Assembly: GCA_965116345.1 (NCBI GenBank)
Contig: OZ220680.1
Span: 3,410,001 to 3,474,000, forward strand
Length of the DNA stretch: 64,000 nt
Source of the DNA: VXYL01 sp965116345
GTDB taxonomy: Bacteria; Pseudomonadota; Gammaproteobacteria; Pseudomonadales; Azotimanducaceae
Direction: 5' to 3'
Positions within the stretch are counted from its first letter, which is position 1, and every line of letters starts with the position of its first letter. This document shows positions 25,427 to 35,400 of the stretch, piece by piece. The position numbers and the translations under genes are program-made. The notes beneath the pieces were generated by a model that ran no database searches, had not been told where the DNA came from, and saw nothing but the letters and a program-made list of their open reading frames with translations.

Positions 25427-26449
25427 ATGAAGGTTGACGGAGGCATCGGCTGGGATCTCAAGCGCGCGGGCGCCCAGGCCCGGGAACTCGAGGAGATGGG
25501 CTACAGCGGAATCCAGTCGGCGGAGACGGGTCACGATCCGTTCCTGCCATTGGCCTTCGCCGCCCAGCAAACCGAGAAGGTCGATTTGATCACCGGCATC
25601 GCGGTCGCGTTCGCCCGTACGCCCATGGTCCTTGCCCACATCGGCCACGACCTGAACGCCACCTCGGAGGGCCGTTTCGTCCTGGGGGTCGGTTCGCAGA
25701 TCCGCGCCCACATCACCAAGCGGTTCAGCATGCCCTGGTCCTCGCCGGCTGCGCGCATGCGCGAGTTCATCCTCGCCATGCGAGCAATCTGGGCCACCTG
25801 GCACGAAGGCAAGCCGCTGCAGTTCACGGGCCGGTTCTACACCCACACCTTGATGACGCCGTTCTTCACCCCCACGAATCGGGAATTCGGCGCGCCGCGG
25901 GTGTTTCTTGCCGCCGTCGGGCCGTTGATGACGGAAGTGGCGGGCGAGGTGGCCGATGGGATCATCGTGCATGCATTCACCACCGAGAAGTACCTGCGCG
26001 AGACCACGCTGCCGGCCTTGGAACGGGGCTTTGCAAAGGCGCGCGCCGCGGGTGTGGACAAGTCGTTCGCCAATTTCGAGATCTCCTACCCGTGCTTCGT
26101 GGTAACGGGTCGGGACGAGCAGGAGATGCAGGCGGCCAAGCAGGCAACCCGGCAGCAGATCGCGTTCTACGGCTCCACCCCCGCCTACAAGCCCGTCCTG
26201 GACAGCGTCGATGCCGGCGAACTGCAGGGCGAACTGAACGCCATGTCCAAGCAGGGACGATGGGTCGACATGGCCAACCTCATCGACGAAGACCTCATGG
26301 GGCAGTTCGCCATCGTCGCGGAGCCGGACCGGATCGCGGCGACGATCAAGTCCCGCTTCGGCGATGTGGTCGACCGGACCTCGGCCGCCTATGCGCAACT
26401 ACCTGCGGACGTCCGAACGAACATCATCCGGGAGCTGACGGTGGCCTGA
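25427..26449 (+). CDS. LLM-family oxidoreductase, MSMEG_2256-like subgroup
   Basis: This 340-residue LLM protein begins MKVDGGIGWDLKRAG, with ARELEEMGYSGIQSAETGHDPFLPL and GRFVLGVGSQIRAHITKRFSMPWSSP. That pattern fits the F420-dependent subgroup first described in mycobacteria; assignment here is by pattern recognition. It follows another LLM gene after 76 bp, and the two probably share a transcript, but neither a partner flavin reductase nor F420 biosynthesis genes are in the window. The ATG at 25427 follows GGGGACGGGA. Confidence 0.86.
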   Translation: MKVDGGIGWDLKRAGAQARELEEMGYSGIQSAETGHDPFLPLAFAAQQTEKVDLITGIAVAFARTPMVLAHIGHDLNATSEGRFVLGVGSQIRAHITKRFSMPWSSPAARMREFILAMRAIWATWHEGKPLQFTGRFYTHTLMTPFFTPTNREFGAPRVFLAAVGPLMTEVAGEVADGIIVHAFTTEKYLRETTLPALERGFAKARAAGVDKSFANFEISYPCFVVTGRDEQEMQAAKQATRQQIAFYGSTPAYKPVLDSVDAGELQGELNAMSKQGRWVDMANLIDEDLMGQFAIVAEPDRIAATIKSRFGDVVDRTSAAYAQLPADVRTNIIRELTVA

Positions 26450-26536
26450 AGGGGCCGCCCCCACAGTCTCTTCACTTTCCCCGCGAGAGCCGTATAATCC
26501 GCTTCCCCTTGTCGACGAGAGTCGCTTGAAGACGGA

Positions 26537-27178
26537 ATGAGGGGCCGCTGGGCCAAAACGTTCGCATTGCTGTTGCCGCGCGCCAAAGCCGTAGCGCGGC
26601 AATGTGCCGTGGGGATTCTCGCCACTATGGCGATGCTCGTCTGGTTGATGCCGAGGGACGACGGCGTCGAGATTCCGCTGGAGATTCACATCGCCGCGGT
26701 GGATTCGTCCACTTGGGATGAGCAGCGCAAGGCTTTCGGCGACCGGCTCGAGCGGGGCTACGGTCTCGACGAGGCCGTAGCCGACGAGTTTGCCGGATGG
26801 ATTCTCGAGGCATCCACGCGCCAACGTCTACAGCCGGAACTGCTGGCAAGCCTCGTCATGACCGAGAGCACGTTCCGCAAGCACGCCCGCTCGTCCGTGG
26901 GTGCCGTCGGTCCCGCCCAGGTACAACCGGATCTCTGGCACGAGTTCTGCGGTGTGGATCCCCGCGATCCCGAGCAGAACGTCTACTGCGGGGCGCAAAT
27001 CCTCGCCCACTACCGCGAAGCGTGCGGTCGGCACACGGATACCCCCGAGGAGGCCGAAGCCTGCGCCCTGCGGGCCTACAACGTCGGCTACCGCAATCAC
27101 GACAACGTCTGGTTCGACAAGGCGGCTCAGCGCTTCGTCGCCAAGATCGACCGCAACCTCGACCCCATCGACGCCTGA
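26537..27178 (+). CDS. Lytic transglycosylase (SLT-domain) protein
   Basis: The 213-residue protein has an N-terminal hydrophobic helix (about residues 22-37, CAVGILATMAMLVWLM) that anchors or exports it, then an SLT-type muramidase domain from about residue 90. ELLASLVMTESTF holds the catalytic Glu. HARSSVGAVGPAQVQPDLW matches the conserved AxGxxQ part, and YCGAQILAHYREACG and LRAYNVGYRN match the later family motifs. It would cleave peptidoglycan glycan strands in the periplasm. The gene stands alone between LLM and epimerase genes; no secretion apparatus is adjacent. Confidence 0.88.
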   Translation: MRGRWAKTFALLLPRAKAVARQCAVGILATMAMLVWLMPRDDGVEIPLEIHIAAVDSSTWDEQRKAFGDRLERGYGLDEAVADEFAGWILEASTRQRLQPELLASLVMTESTFRKHARSSVGAVGPAQVQPDLWHEFCGVDPRDPEQNVYCGAQILAHYREACGRHTDTPEEAEACALRAYNVGYRNHDNVWFDKAAQRFVAKIDRNLDPIDA

Positions 27179-27212
27179 CCGCCGTCGCGGCGCGGCCCTC
27201 CTACGCCGAGTT

Positions 27213-28223
27213 CTACGCCGAAAACGTGAACACCGTGCGGGCGCGGAACGTCCGTCCCGGCCGCAGCACGGCGTTCGGGTAGTTCGGATGATTGGGGGCG
27301 TCCGGGAACTGCTGGGTCTCAAGGCACAGTCCTCCGTGTAGCGGGTAGCGCTCGCCGTGCTTGCCAATCGCCGAGAGCGTGTTGCCGGTGTACAACTGCA
27401 CCCCCGGCTGGTCGGTCTCGACACGAAGCGCACGACCCGACGGCGGGTGACGCACGTGTGCGGCTGAACGCAGACCCGTACCAGCGACCACGAAGGTGTG
27501 GTCGAAGCCACCGCCTGCGAGTCGAATCTGCGGGTCGTCGAGCGTCATCGCATCGCCGAGAACGACCGGCTCGCGCAGATCGAAGGGCGTGCCGTAGACC
27601 GGCTGGACCACACCGGACTGGGTGAGTTCCGCAGTCACCGGCAGGTAGGCCGACGCGTTGATCGAGACCTCGTGGTCGTGGACCGTGGTTCCCTGGACTC
27701 CGCCCAGGTTGTAATAATGATGCGACGTCAGGCTCACCGGCGTGGCCGCATCGGTGGTCGCCGTCAGGTCGAGGGTGATGCTGGCGCCTCGGAACGTGTA
27801 GCGCGCTTCGACGGCGAGATTGCCGGGGTATCCTGCCTCGCCAGAGGGACTCGTCAACCGGAACACCACGGCATTCTGCTCCATCGTGCCGAGCCATTTC
27901 TTTAACCCGAAACCCTGTCTGCCACCGTGTAGGTGATGCGGCGGGATGTTGGCGTCGAGTTCGTAGGTCTTTCCGTCAAGAGAGAACCTGGCGCCGGTCA
28001 TCCGGTTGGCGTAGCGACCGACCAGGCAGTTGAAGTGCGGGTGGAACCCGGCGTACGCGGCGATCGACGGACACCCGAGCAGGACGTCGGCGAAGTGGCC
28101 GTCCCGGTCGGGCACCTCGATGCGCGAGACGATTCCCCCGTGTTCGAGCAGTTCGGCCCGGAGCGCGCCGGTGTCGACCCGGAAGCCCTTGAAGTCCGAA
28201 TGCGCCTCGAAGGTCTCGACCAC
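27213..28223 (-). CDS. galM: Aldose 1-epimerase
   Basis: The 336-residue galactose mutarotase family protein interconverts alpha and beta anomers of aldoses. Visible features are NCLVGRYANRMTGARF, IPPHHLHGGRQGFG with the catalytic His candidate, TSHHYYNLGG with the second His, GGFDHTFVV and CLETQQFPDAPNHPNYP with the C-terminal Glu. All expected active-site positions are there. The start is a GTG 9 bp after the acyl-CoA synthetase stop, with no strong ribosome site, so coupled translation is plausible. A functional link with the acyl-CoA synthetase is not obvious. Confidence 0.92.
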   Translation of the reverse strand: MVETFEAHSDFKGFRVDTGALRAELLEHGGIVSRIEVPDRDGHFADVLLGCPSIAAYAGFHPHFNCLVGRYANRMTGARFSLDGKTYELDANIPPHHLHGGRQGFGLKKWLGTMEQNAVVFRLTSPSGEAGYPGNLAVEARYTFRGASITLDLTATTDAATPVSLTSHHYYNLGGVQGTTVHDHEVSINASAYLPVTAELTQSGVVQPVYGTPFDLREPVVLGDAMTLDDPQIRLAGGGFDHTFVVAGTGLRSAAHVRHPPSGRALRVETDQPGVQLYTGNTLSAIGKHGERYPLHGGLCLETQQFPDAPNHPNYPNAVLRPGRTFRARTVFTFSA

Positions 28224-28232
28224 TAGAAACTA

Positions 28233-30035
28233 CTAGAACCCGGCGCTGCCGCCGCGGATCGATTCCAGGTAGTCGCCGTCCAGCGTCTCGTAGCGGCTCG
28301 AACGGGGCTTCATGACGTAGACCGGATCGTCGTGGGCGTCGATGTCGTAGGCCTCGCGCTTCAGGTCCCCCTTGACGAGTTTGAACGTACCGGTGAGGTC
28401 GAGGTTCTCCTGGATGCGCAGGAACACCGGCCTCGCGTAGGCCGGTAGTTCCCGGCCGACATACTCGGCGAGACCCTCGATGTCGAGGTCGGTGCCGGCA
28501 GTAGGCAGGATGGCGGCCATGCCCGCACGGCCGTCGGCGCCGGGGACCTCGACCCCGTACACGTTGCAGACCTCGACGCCCGGGAAGCCGTTGATGATCT
28601 CGCCGACTTCGTTGGTCGAGACGTTTTCGGAGCGCCATCGGAAGGTGTCGCCGACACGGTCGACGAACTGATAGTGGGGGTAGCCGAGGGCGAATCCGAC
28701 ATCGATCTCGCGGATCAGGTCACCGGTGTTGAACCAGGCGTCGCCGTCCTCGAGCACATCGCGCAGTACCTTCTTCTCTGTGGCGGTCTTGTCGGTATAG
28801 CCCTCGAACGCCGCCTGGGGATTGATGTGGCCGAGCAGCAGTCCCGGTTCGCCGGGTTCGACCTCGACGCATTGTCCTTCGGCGTTGCGCACGATCTCGT
28901 CCGCATCCACGTCGTATTGAACGAGCGCGATCCTGGAGGAGGTCGTGCCGATGGTGCAGTCCTTGTTGAACAGGTTCGCGAACGCCACGTTGCCCTCGCT
29001 CGCACCGTAGAACTCGGTGATGCGCTTGACCCCGAAACGGGACTTGAAGTCGTGCCAGACATCCGGCCGGAGGCCGTTGCCCATCATCGTCTGCAACGGG
29101 TTCTGGTGATCGTCCGGTTTCGCCGGGGAGTTGTTGAGATAGCGGCACAACTCGCCGACATAGACGAAGCAGGTGCAGTCGTGTTCGCGCACCTCGTCCA
29201 GGAATGCGCTCGCCGAGAATCGGCGGCGGATGAACATGGAGGCGCCGGAGAGGAGGGCGGCGCCGACGCCGATCATCAGACCACTGGCATGGTACAGCGG
29301 CAGGCAGAGGTAGATTCGGTCCTTCTCGGTGCAGCGCAGGCCGGCCTTGGCGGTCAGGGTGGCGTTGGCGAGGTAGCGGCGGTTGGACACCACCGCGGCC
29401 TTGGGCAGCCCCGTGGTTCCGGAGGTGAAGATGTAAAGGGCGGTGTCGCCTAGCGTGACTTCGCCCGTGTGGGCGGGATTGTGGGGCGGCAGGTTGGCGC
29501 TGGCGGCTGCCATGTCCACGGCCCAATCGGGTGCGCGGCCACCGGGTTCGGGAATCGCGTAGTAGTCGGCACCGTCGGCGAGGTGGAGGTCCTCCCGCAC
29601 CTGGTCGATGGCACCCTCGACCTCGCCACCGAATATGCACTTCTTCGACTCGGTCACGGTGATGCAGTGCACCAGGGGCCGCTCGCGCAGGTTGTTGTTG
29701 ATGAGTCCTGCGGTGAGCCCGAGCTTGTTGGCGGCGATGATGGCGGCGAGCATCTCGATCCGGTTCTCCATCATGATGCTCACCGTGTCGCCGGCTTCGA
29801 GCCCTGTGCCCGCGAGGAATTCGGCGTAACGGTTGGACCAGGCGTTCAGCTCGGACCATGTGACCTCGGTGCCTTCGAAGACGATCGCCGTGAGGTCGCC
29901 GAATTGCTCGGCGGTGCGTTCGACGGCGGCGCCGATGCAGTCGTGGTCGGTGTTCGGGCGGGGCACCATCCCCTTCTTCAACGCCAGGAGCGACGGAATC
30001 TCCGACAACGCCGAAAAAAACCCTTTGATGTCCAT
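28233..30035 (-). CDS. Long/very-long-chain acyl-CoA synthetase (AMP-forming)
   Basis: This 600-residue adenylate-forming enzyme resembles the fatty acid transport/very-long-chain acyl-CoA synthetase group. The P-loop-like motif is IFTSGTTGLPKAAVVSN, the second is TEFYGASEGNVAF, then FVDRVGDTFRWRSENVST, and a late TGTFKLVKGDLKREAYD with the catalytic Lys. It would activate a fatty, bile or isoprenoid acid to its CoA ester. The ATG at 30035 has GGGAG upstream; an earlier in-frame start at 30092 overlaps the divergent promoter region. The epimerase follows closely. Confidence 0.9.
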   Translation of the reverse strand: MDIKGFFSALSEIPSLLALKKGMVPRPNTDHDCIGAAVERTAEQFGDLTAIVFEGTEVTWSELNAWSNRYAEFLAGTGLEAGDTVSIMMENRIEMLAAIIAANKLGLTAGLINNNLRERPLVHCITVTESKKCIFGGEVEGAIDQVREDLHLADGADYYAIPEPGGRAPDWAVDMAAASANLPPHNPAHTGEVTLGDTALYIFTSGTTGLPKAAVVSNRRYLANATLTAKAGLRCTEKDRIYLCLPLYHASGLMIGVGAALLSGASMFIRRRFSASAFLDEVREHDCTCFVYVGELCRYLNNSPAKPDDHQNPLQTMMGNGLRPDVWHDFKSRFGVKRITEFYGASEGNVAFANLFNKDCTIGTTSSRIALVQYDVDADEIVRNAEGQCVEVEPGEPGLLLGHINPQAAFEGYTDKTATEKKVLRDVLEDGDAWFNTGDLIREIDVGFALGYPHYQFVDRVGDTFRWRSENVSTNEVGEIINGFPGVEVCNVYGVEVPGADGRAGMAAILPTAGTDLDIEGLAEYVGRELPAYARPVFLRIQENLDLTGTFKLVKGDLKREAYDIDAHDDPVYVMKPRSSRYETLDGDYLESIRGGSAGF

Positions 30036-30133
30036 GGCCGCTCCCGTGCCGATTGTCCCAGCCACCAAGCTGGGCCGATAATCGTACAACACGCGGCCCG
30101 GCTGCCGGGCCTGCCCAAATGCGGGAGCGTCGC

Positions 30134-30991
30134 ATGGACGAGGTCTGGCAAATCGGTGACGTCAAGGTCACCCGCGTCGTGGAACTGGAAGTGACCGGCG
30201 GGTCGCGTTTCATTCTGCCCGATGCGACCCGCGAGGCGGTCCGCGGCTACCGGTGGCTGCATCCGCACTTCATGGACGACGACGGCAACCTGGTGTTGAG
30301 CATCCACGCGTTGGTGGTCGACACGGGTGACCGGCGCATCGTGGTCGACACCTGCATCGGCAACGACAAGCAGCGCGCCATCCCGGCGTGGAGCAACCTG
30401 CAGACCGGCTTTCTCGCCGACCTGGAGGCGGCGGGCTATCCCCCGTCGTCCATCGACACGGTGCTGTGTACCCATCTGCACGTCGACCACGTGGGTTGGA
30501 ACACCCGGCTGGTGGACGGCGAGTGGGTTCCCACCTTCCCCCAGGCCCGCTACCTGGTGGGCGAGGTGGAGTGGGACTACTGGAGCGGGCGCGATGCCGA
30601 CGACCCGGTGTTGGCCGACTCGGTCCGGCCGGTCTTGGACGCGGGTCTGGTCGAGTTCGTGGCCATGGACCATAGCCTATGCGACGAGGTGCGACTCGAG
30701 CCCACCCCGGGTCACACGCCGGGCCACGTCAGCGTCCGCATTGCCTCCGCTGGCGAGGAAGCGTTGATCACAGGTGATTGCATCCATCACCCGTGTCAGA
30801 TGACGCGCACCGACTGGTGCAGTTCCGCCGACTACGACCAGGCCCAGGGCCGGGAGACGCGCGAAGCGCTTCTGGCGCGGCTCGCCGACGGCGACGTGCT
30901 GGTGATCGGCACCCACTTCGCGACGCCGACGGCGGGATTTGTGAAACGACGGGATTCCGGTGAGGGTTATTGGCTCAAGGTCGACGATTGA
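30134..30991 (+). CDS. Metallo-beta-lactamase fold hydrolase
   Basis: The 285-residue protein has the HxHxDH signature as CTHLHVDHVGWN near residue 117, then TPGHTPGHVSV, LITGDCIHH and a late IGTHFATPT, which give the full set of di-zinc ligands. The chemistry could be lactonase, thioesterase or another ester hydrolysis. It resembles the quorum-lactonase-like branch in layout, but substrate is not inferable. The start is set by GGGAG before the ATG at 30134. Its last 17 bases overlap the end of a converging small membrane-protein gene. Confidence 0.9.
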   Translation: MDEVWQIGDVKVTRVVELEVTGGSRFILPDATREAVRGYRWLHPHFMDDDGNLVLSIHALVVDTGDRRIVVDTCIGNDKQRAIPAWSNLQTGFLADLEAAGYPPSSIDTVLCTHLHVDHVGWNTRLVDGEWVPTFPQARYLVGEVEWDYWSGRDADDPVLADSVRPVLDAGLVEFVAMDHSLCDEVRLEPTPGHTPGHVSVRIASAGEEALITGDCIHHPCQMTRTDWCSSADYDQAQGRETREALLARLADGDVLVIGTHFATPTAGFVKRRDSGEGYWLKVDD

Positions 30992-31304
30992 CGTTGTCGT
31001 GGGCCGGTGCCTTTTTCGCCCGCTCGTGGAGAACATCCATCCAGTGGTGGACCCGGTGGCGGGTCCATGGGATATCCAGGGCGATCAACGCGGCCCCCAA
31101 GGGCAGCATCCAGATTCCCAGAATCGGCAGGAACCAGAGGATGCCGCCACCGATGAACAACACGCCGATCACGGAGCGCAGTCCGAAGGGTAGGCGGACA
31201 TCGGCCCACCTCAGCACGCGGTGGGTTACGGCCGCCGCCTTGGCAGCGAGCTTTTCGCGCGTGCTGGACTCGCCTTTGGGTATCGCTGGGATCATGTGGC
31301 TCAC
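30975..31304 (-). CDS. Small membrane protein, unknown function
   Basis: This is a 109-residue protein if it starts at the GTG at 31304; a start at ATG 31295 is the alternative. Two hydrophobic stretches (SVIGVLFIGGGILWFLPI and LGIWMLPLGAALIALDIP) form a hairpin or two helices, followed by a basic tail (HRVHHWMDVLHERAKK). The GTG overlaps the stop of the metallo-hydrolase gene by four bases, a coupling often seen in operons. I do not recognise the family. It overlaps the converging hydrolase gene by 17 bp. Confidence 0.65.
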   Translation of the reverse strand: MSHMIPAIPKGESSTREKLAAKAAAVTHRVLRWADVRLPFGLRSVIGVLFIGGGILWFLPILGIWMLPLGAALIALDIPWTRHRVHHWMDVLHERAKKAPAHDNVNRRP

Positions 31305-32422
31305 ACCATGATCGGCAGGTCGTCGGGCGCGTCGTGCTTGTCCGGGTGGGCGCGCCGTTCGAGGTCGGGGTCGATGGACAGGAACCGGTAGCGACCGTCC
31401 TCGCCGAGATCGCGCTTGAGCCGGTTGCGGTGCATCAACAGATGGCAGTGGGCGATGGCCTCGCCGAGGGCCATCATGATCTGCCTGGCGTCGAGTTTGC
31501 GCTTGAACAGCACGGGCAGCAGATCCTTGGCGGTTCGCGGCTCGACGCAGCTCTCCTCGATCGCCAGCATCCGGTCCTCGTGGTGGCTGATGAGGTCGCG
31601 CAGCCGCTCCCGCACCCCGTAGAAGGGCAGGTTGTGGGCCGGCAGCACGAAGGTGTTCTCCGGCGTGTCGAGCAGCTTGTCGTGGGACTCCATCCATTCC
31701 TTGAGCGGATTCGCCTCGGGTTCGGTGGGGTGGACGCTGACGTTGGAGGTGATGACCGGCAGAATCTGGTCGCCGGAGATCATCACGCCGAGGCTATGGC
31801 AGTGCAGGCAGGCGTGCTCCGGGGAATGTCCGGAGCCGACGACGATCTGCCAGTCGTGATCGCCGATCGTCAACAGATCGCCGTCCTGGAGGCGCTGGTA
31901 CCCCATGGGAAGCGGGTCCGGTGGGGTCGAGGCGGCGCCCTTGGCCACGCCCCGGGCACGGGATTTCCAACCCTCGCGCATCGCCTTCAGGGGCTCCGTG
32001 GGCATGCCGTAGCGGTGGTAGAACTGCTCGCCCAGCCAGCTTCCCTGGGGGGACGAGAACCCCCAGGACATCATCGTGCGCGCCTGGTAGTACTCCGCCC
32101 GGGTCATGTAGAGCGGACAGCGGAAGTGGTTGACGATCATGCCCGCCTGGCCGGTATGGTCCGGGTGCATGTGCGTGCAGATCACCCCCTTGACCGGTTT
32201 GCCGCCCAGTTCGTTGTCGAAGATGCCGTGCCATAGACGCTTGGTGCGACCGTCCGCGAGTCCGGTGTCCACCACGAACCAGCCGTCGGTATCCTCGAGC
32301 AGGTACAGGTTGATGTGGGTCAGCGACCCGCCCATGGGCATGGTCAGCCAACGCACCCCTTCGACGACTTCGACCGTCGTGCCGGATTCGGGATGCGTGG
32401 GGTAGGGGTATTCGAGGGCCAT
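31301..32422 (-). CDS. Metallo-beta-lactamase fold hydrolase
   Basis: This MBL-fold protein has 373 residues. TLINLYLLED-like strands lead to CTHMHPDHTGQAG, the zinc-binding HxHxDH, then GSGHSPEHACLHC, ISGDQILPV and VLPAHNLPF. A C-terminal helical domain (about 285-350) fits the glyoxalase-II/LACTB2-like group that hydrolyses thioesters or phosphodiesters. It lies 34 bp downstream of the CusA gene and may be read with the efflux operon, but a link to metal export is only positional. The ATG at 32422 is the first one that starts just before the homology. Confidence 0.88.
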   Translation of the reverse strand: MALEYPYPTHPESGTTVEVVEGVRWLTMPMGGSLTHINLYLLEDTDGWFVVDTGLADGRTKRLWHGIFDNELGGKPVKGVICTHMHPDHTGQAGMIVNHFRCPLYMTRAEYYQARTMMSWGFSSPQGSWLGEQFYHRYGMPTEPLKAMREGWKSRARGVAKGAASTPPDPLPMGYQRLQDGDLLTIGDHDWQIVVGSGHSPEHACLHCHSLGVMISGDQILPVITSNVSVHPTEPEANPLKEWMESHDKLLDTPENTFVLPAHNLPFYGVRERLRDLISHHEDRMLAIEESCVEPRTAKDLLPVLFKRKLDARQIMMALGEAIAHCHLLMHRNRLKRDLGEDGRYRFLSIDPDLERRAHPDKHDAPDDLPIMV

Positions 32423-32456
32423 GGGCCGGCCAGTATACCGCCCGATGACGGGCCTG

Positions 32457-35400
32457 CTATTCCGAAACCGACTCGACGGACGTCTGCGGGGTGCGTTCCA
32501 ACGCACGTGCGTGCCACAGGTAGTAGACGACGGGATATACCAGCAGCACGAAGAGCCCGGCGGTGGCGACGCCGCCCACCAGCGGTGTCGCGATGCGCTT
32601 CATCACGTCGGCGCCCGAACCCGTGCTCCAGAGCAGCGGCAGCAGACCGAGGATGTCCGTGGCGATGGTCATGAGGATCGGCCGGACGCGTTTCACGGTG
32701 CCATCCTTGATCGCCTCCGCCAGTGCGGCACGGTCGGTGAGCGCCCCGCGTTCGCGGTACTCCTTGACCGATACGTTCAGGTAGAGCAGCAACACCGTCG
32801 CCGTCTCGGCGTAGAGTCCGGCCAAGGCGATCATGCCCACCCACACGGCGATGCTCAGGTTGTAGTCGAGGATGTAGAGGAGCCAGATCGCGCCGGTCAC
32901 TGCGAACGGCGCGCCCAGGATCACCAGCAGAGTTTCGAACACCGACTTGCGACTCACATAGACGATCATGGCGATCAGCAGGAGCGTCGCGGGAATGACC
33001 AGAGCCAGACGTTGCTCCGCGCGCTGCAGGTACTCGTACTGGCCGCTCCAGGCGATGGTGTAGCCGGCGGGGACATCCACCTGTTCAGCCACCGCCCGCC
33101 GCGCGGAGTCGACGTAGCTCCCCATGTCCACATCGTGGATATCGACGTAGACCCAGGCGTTGGGCTTGCCCGCCTCGCTCTTGATGCTCGGCGGACCCAC
33201 CGCGTACTCGATCTGAGCCAGCCGACCTACGGGGATATGCGGGCCGGCGGGTGTCGGCACCAGCACCGCCTTCAACGACGGCAGGTCGTCGCGCAGTTCG
33301 CGGCTGTAGCGAAGGTTGACCGGATAGCGTTCGAGACCTTCGATGGTCGTGGTGATGTTGGTGCCGCCGATCGCCGTCTGGATGACGTCCTGGACGTCGC
33401 GCACCGTCAAGCCGTAGCGCGCAATGGCGTCGCGGTCGATCCGGAAGTCGAGGTAGTTGCCGCCCATCACCCGCTCGGCATAGGCATCGAGGGTGCCCGG
33501 CACGTCACGCACGACGGCCTCGACCGCCTTGCCGAGACGTTCCAGTTCGGCGAGGTCGGGGCCGGCGATCTTGATGCCCACCGGTGTCTTGATCCCCGTC
33601 GAGAGCATGTCGATGCGCGTCTTGATCGGCATCGTCCAGGCGTTGGTGAGCCCGGGCACGTCGATCGCGGCGTTCATTTCCTCGATGAGCTTCTCCGGCG
33701 TCATGCCGGGGCGCCACTCGCTCCGAGGCTTGAGCTTGATCGTCGTCTCGATCATCGACAGGGGCGCGGGATCGGTGGCGGTCTCGGCCCGGCCCACCTT
33801 GCCAAGCACCTGCTCGACCTCGGGAAACGTGCGGATGATGCGGTCCGTCTGCTGCAGGAGTTCTCCCGCCTTGGTGATGGAGATGCCGGGCAGGGTCGTC
33901 GGCATGTAGAGCAGGTCGCCCTCCCAAAGGCGCGGCATGAATTCCGAGCCGAGCCGGTTGAACGGGATGACCGTCACCACCAGCGCCAGGGCGGTCAGGC
34001 CGAGGACGGCGAACTTGAACCGGAACACCAGGTTGAGTGCCGGGCGTACCAGCCAGCCGAAGGCGAACATGACCAGTCCGAACTCCGCCGCGACCCGGCC
34101 CACGGGCCTTCTCTCCGCCGGCGCGATCCGGCCCCGGACCCAAAAACCGACCAGCACCGGAACCAGGGTCACCGCGAGCAGGGCGGCGGCGGCCATGGCA
34201 TAGGTCTTGGCGTAGGCGAGCGGCTTGAACAGGCGCCCCTCCTGCTCCGCCAGGGCGAACACGGGTAGGAACGAGACGGTGATCACGAGCAGGGCGAAAA
34301 ACAGGGTGGGACCGACCTCCTTGGCGGCCTCGGCGATGACGTCCCAATGGCGGCGCCCGGGGTTGGCTGCCAGGTGCCGGTGGGCGTTCTCGACCATGAC
34401 GATGCTGGCGTCCACCATGGTGCCGATGGCAACGGCGATTCCCCCGAGAGACATGATGTTGACGCTGACCCCCTGGGTCGTCATGACGATGAAGGCGATG
34501 AGGATGCCCACCGGCAGCGTGACGATGGCGACGAGTCCGCTGCGGAAGTGGAACAGGAAGACCATGGACACCAGACCGACGATGAGCAGCTGCTGCAACA
34601 GGCTGGTGCGCAGGCTTGCGACGGAGCGTTCGATGAGCGCCGTACGGTCGTAGGCGACCTCGATCTCGACGCCTTCGGGGAGTCCGGCCTTCACCGCGTC
34701 GAGCTTGGCCTTGACGTCGCGGACGACCTTCCACGTCCCGGCGCCGTGGCGGACGACGACGATGCCCCCGACGGTTTCGCCCTCGCCGTTCCACTCGGCG
34801 ATTCCCCGGCGCATCTCGGGCCCCAGACCGACTCGGGCGACGTCCCGCACCAGGATGGGCGAGCCGGTCGCGTCCACCCCCAGGGCGATCTTGCCGATGT
34901 CGTCCACCGAGGTGATGGAGCCGAGGCCGCGGATCATGAACTCCTTCTCCGCGACCTCGAGCAGGCGTCCGCCGACATCGGTGTTGCTGTTCCTGACCGC
35001 GTCTCGGATGCGCGAAATGGCGATGCCGTAGGCGCGCAGACGGTTCGGATCCACGGTGATCTGGTACTGCCGTACGAAGCCGCCGACAGTGGCGACTTCC
35101 GAGACGCCGGGAACGCTCGCCAGTTCGTACTTCAGGAACCAGTCCTGGATGGAACGTAGTTCGCCGAGGTCGTGGCGGTCGGACTTGAGCGCGTACATGA
35201 ACGCCCAGCCGACACCGGTGGCGTCGGGGCCGAGGGAGGGCGATGCGTCGGCGGGCAGTTGGCTCGACGCGTGGCTGAGCGTCTCGAGCACGCGGGCGCG
35301 GGCCCAGTAGAGGTCGGTGCCGTCCTCGAAAATCACGTAGACGAACGAGAAGCCGAAGAACGAGTAGCCACGTACGACCTTGGTATGGGGCACGGCCAGT

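Noticed and set aside
26537..27178. Lytic transglycosylase as part of a conjugation or secretion system
   Set aside because: No VirB, T6SS or prophage genes occur nearby; it is more simply a house-keeping muramidase.
32421..34268. Plus-strand open frame of 615 codons opposite cusA
   Set aside because: The composition is of His/Asp/Arg runs, with no family signature; the CusA frame is full length with conserved motifs.
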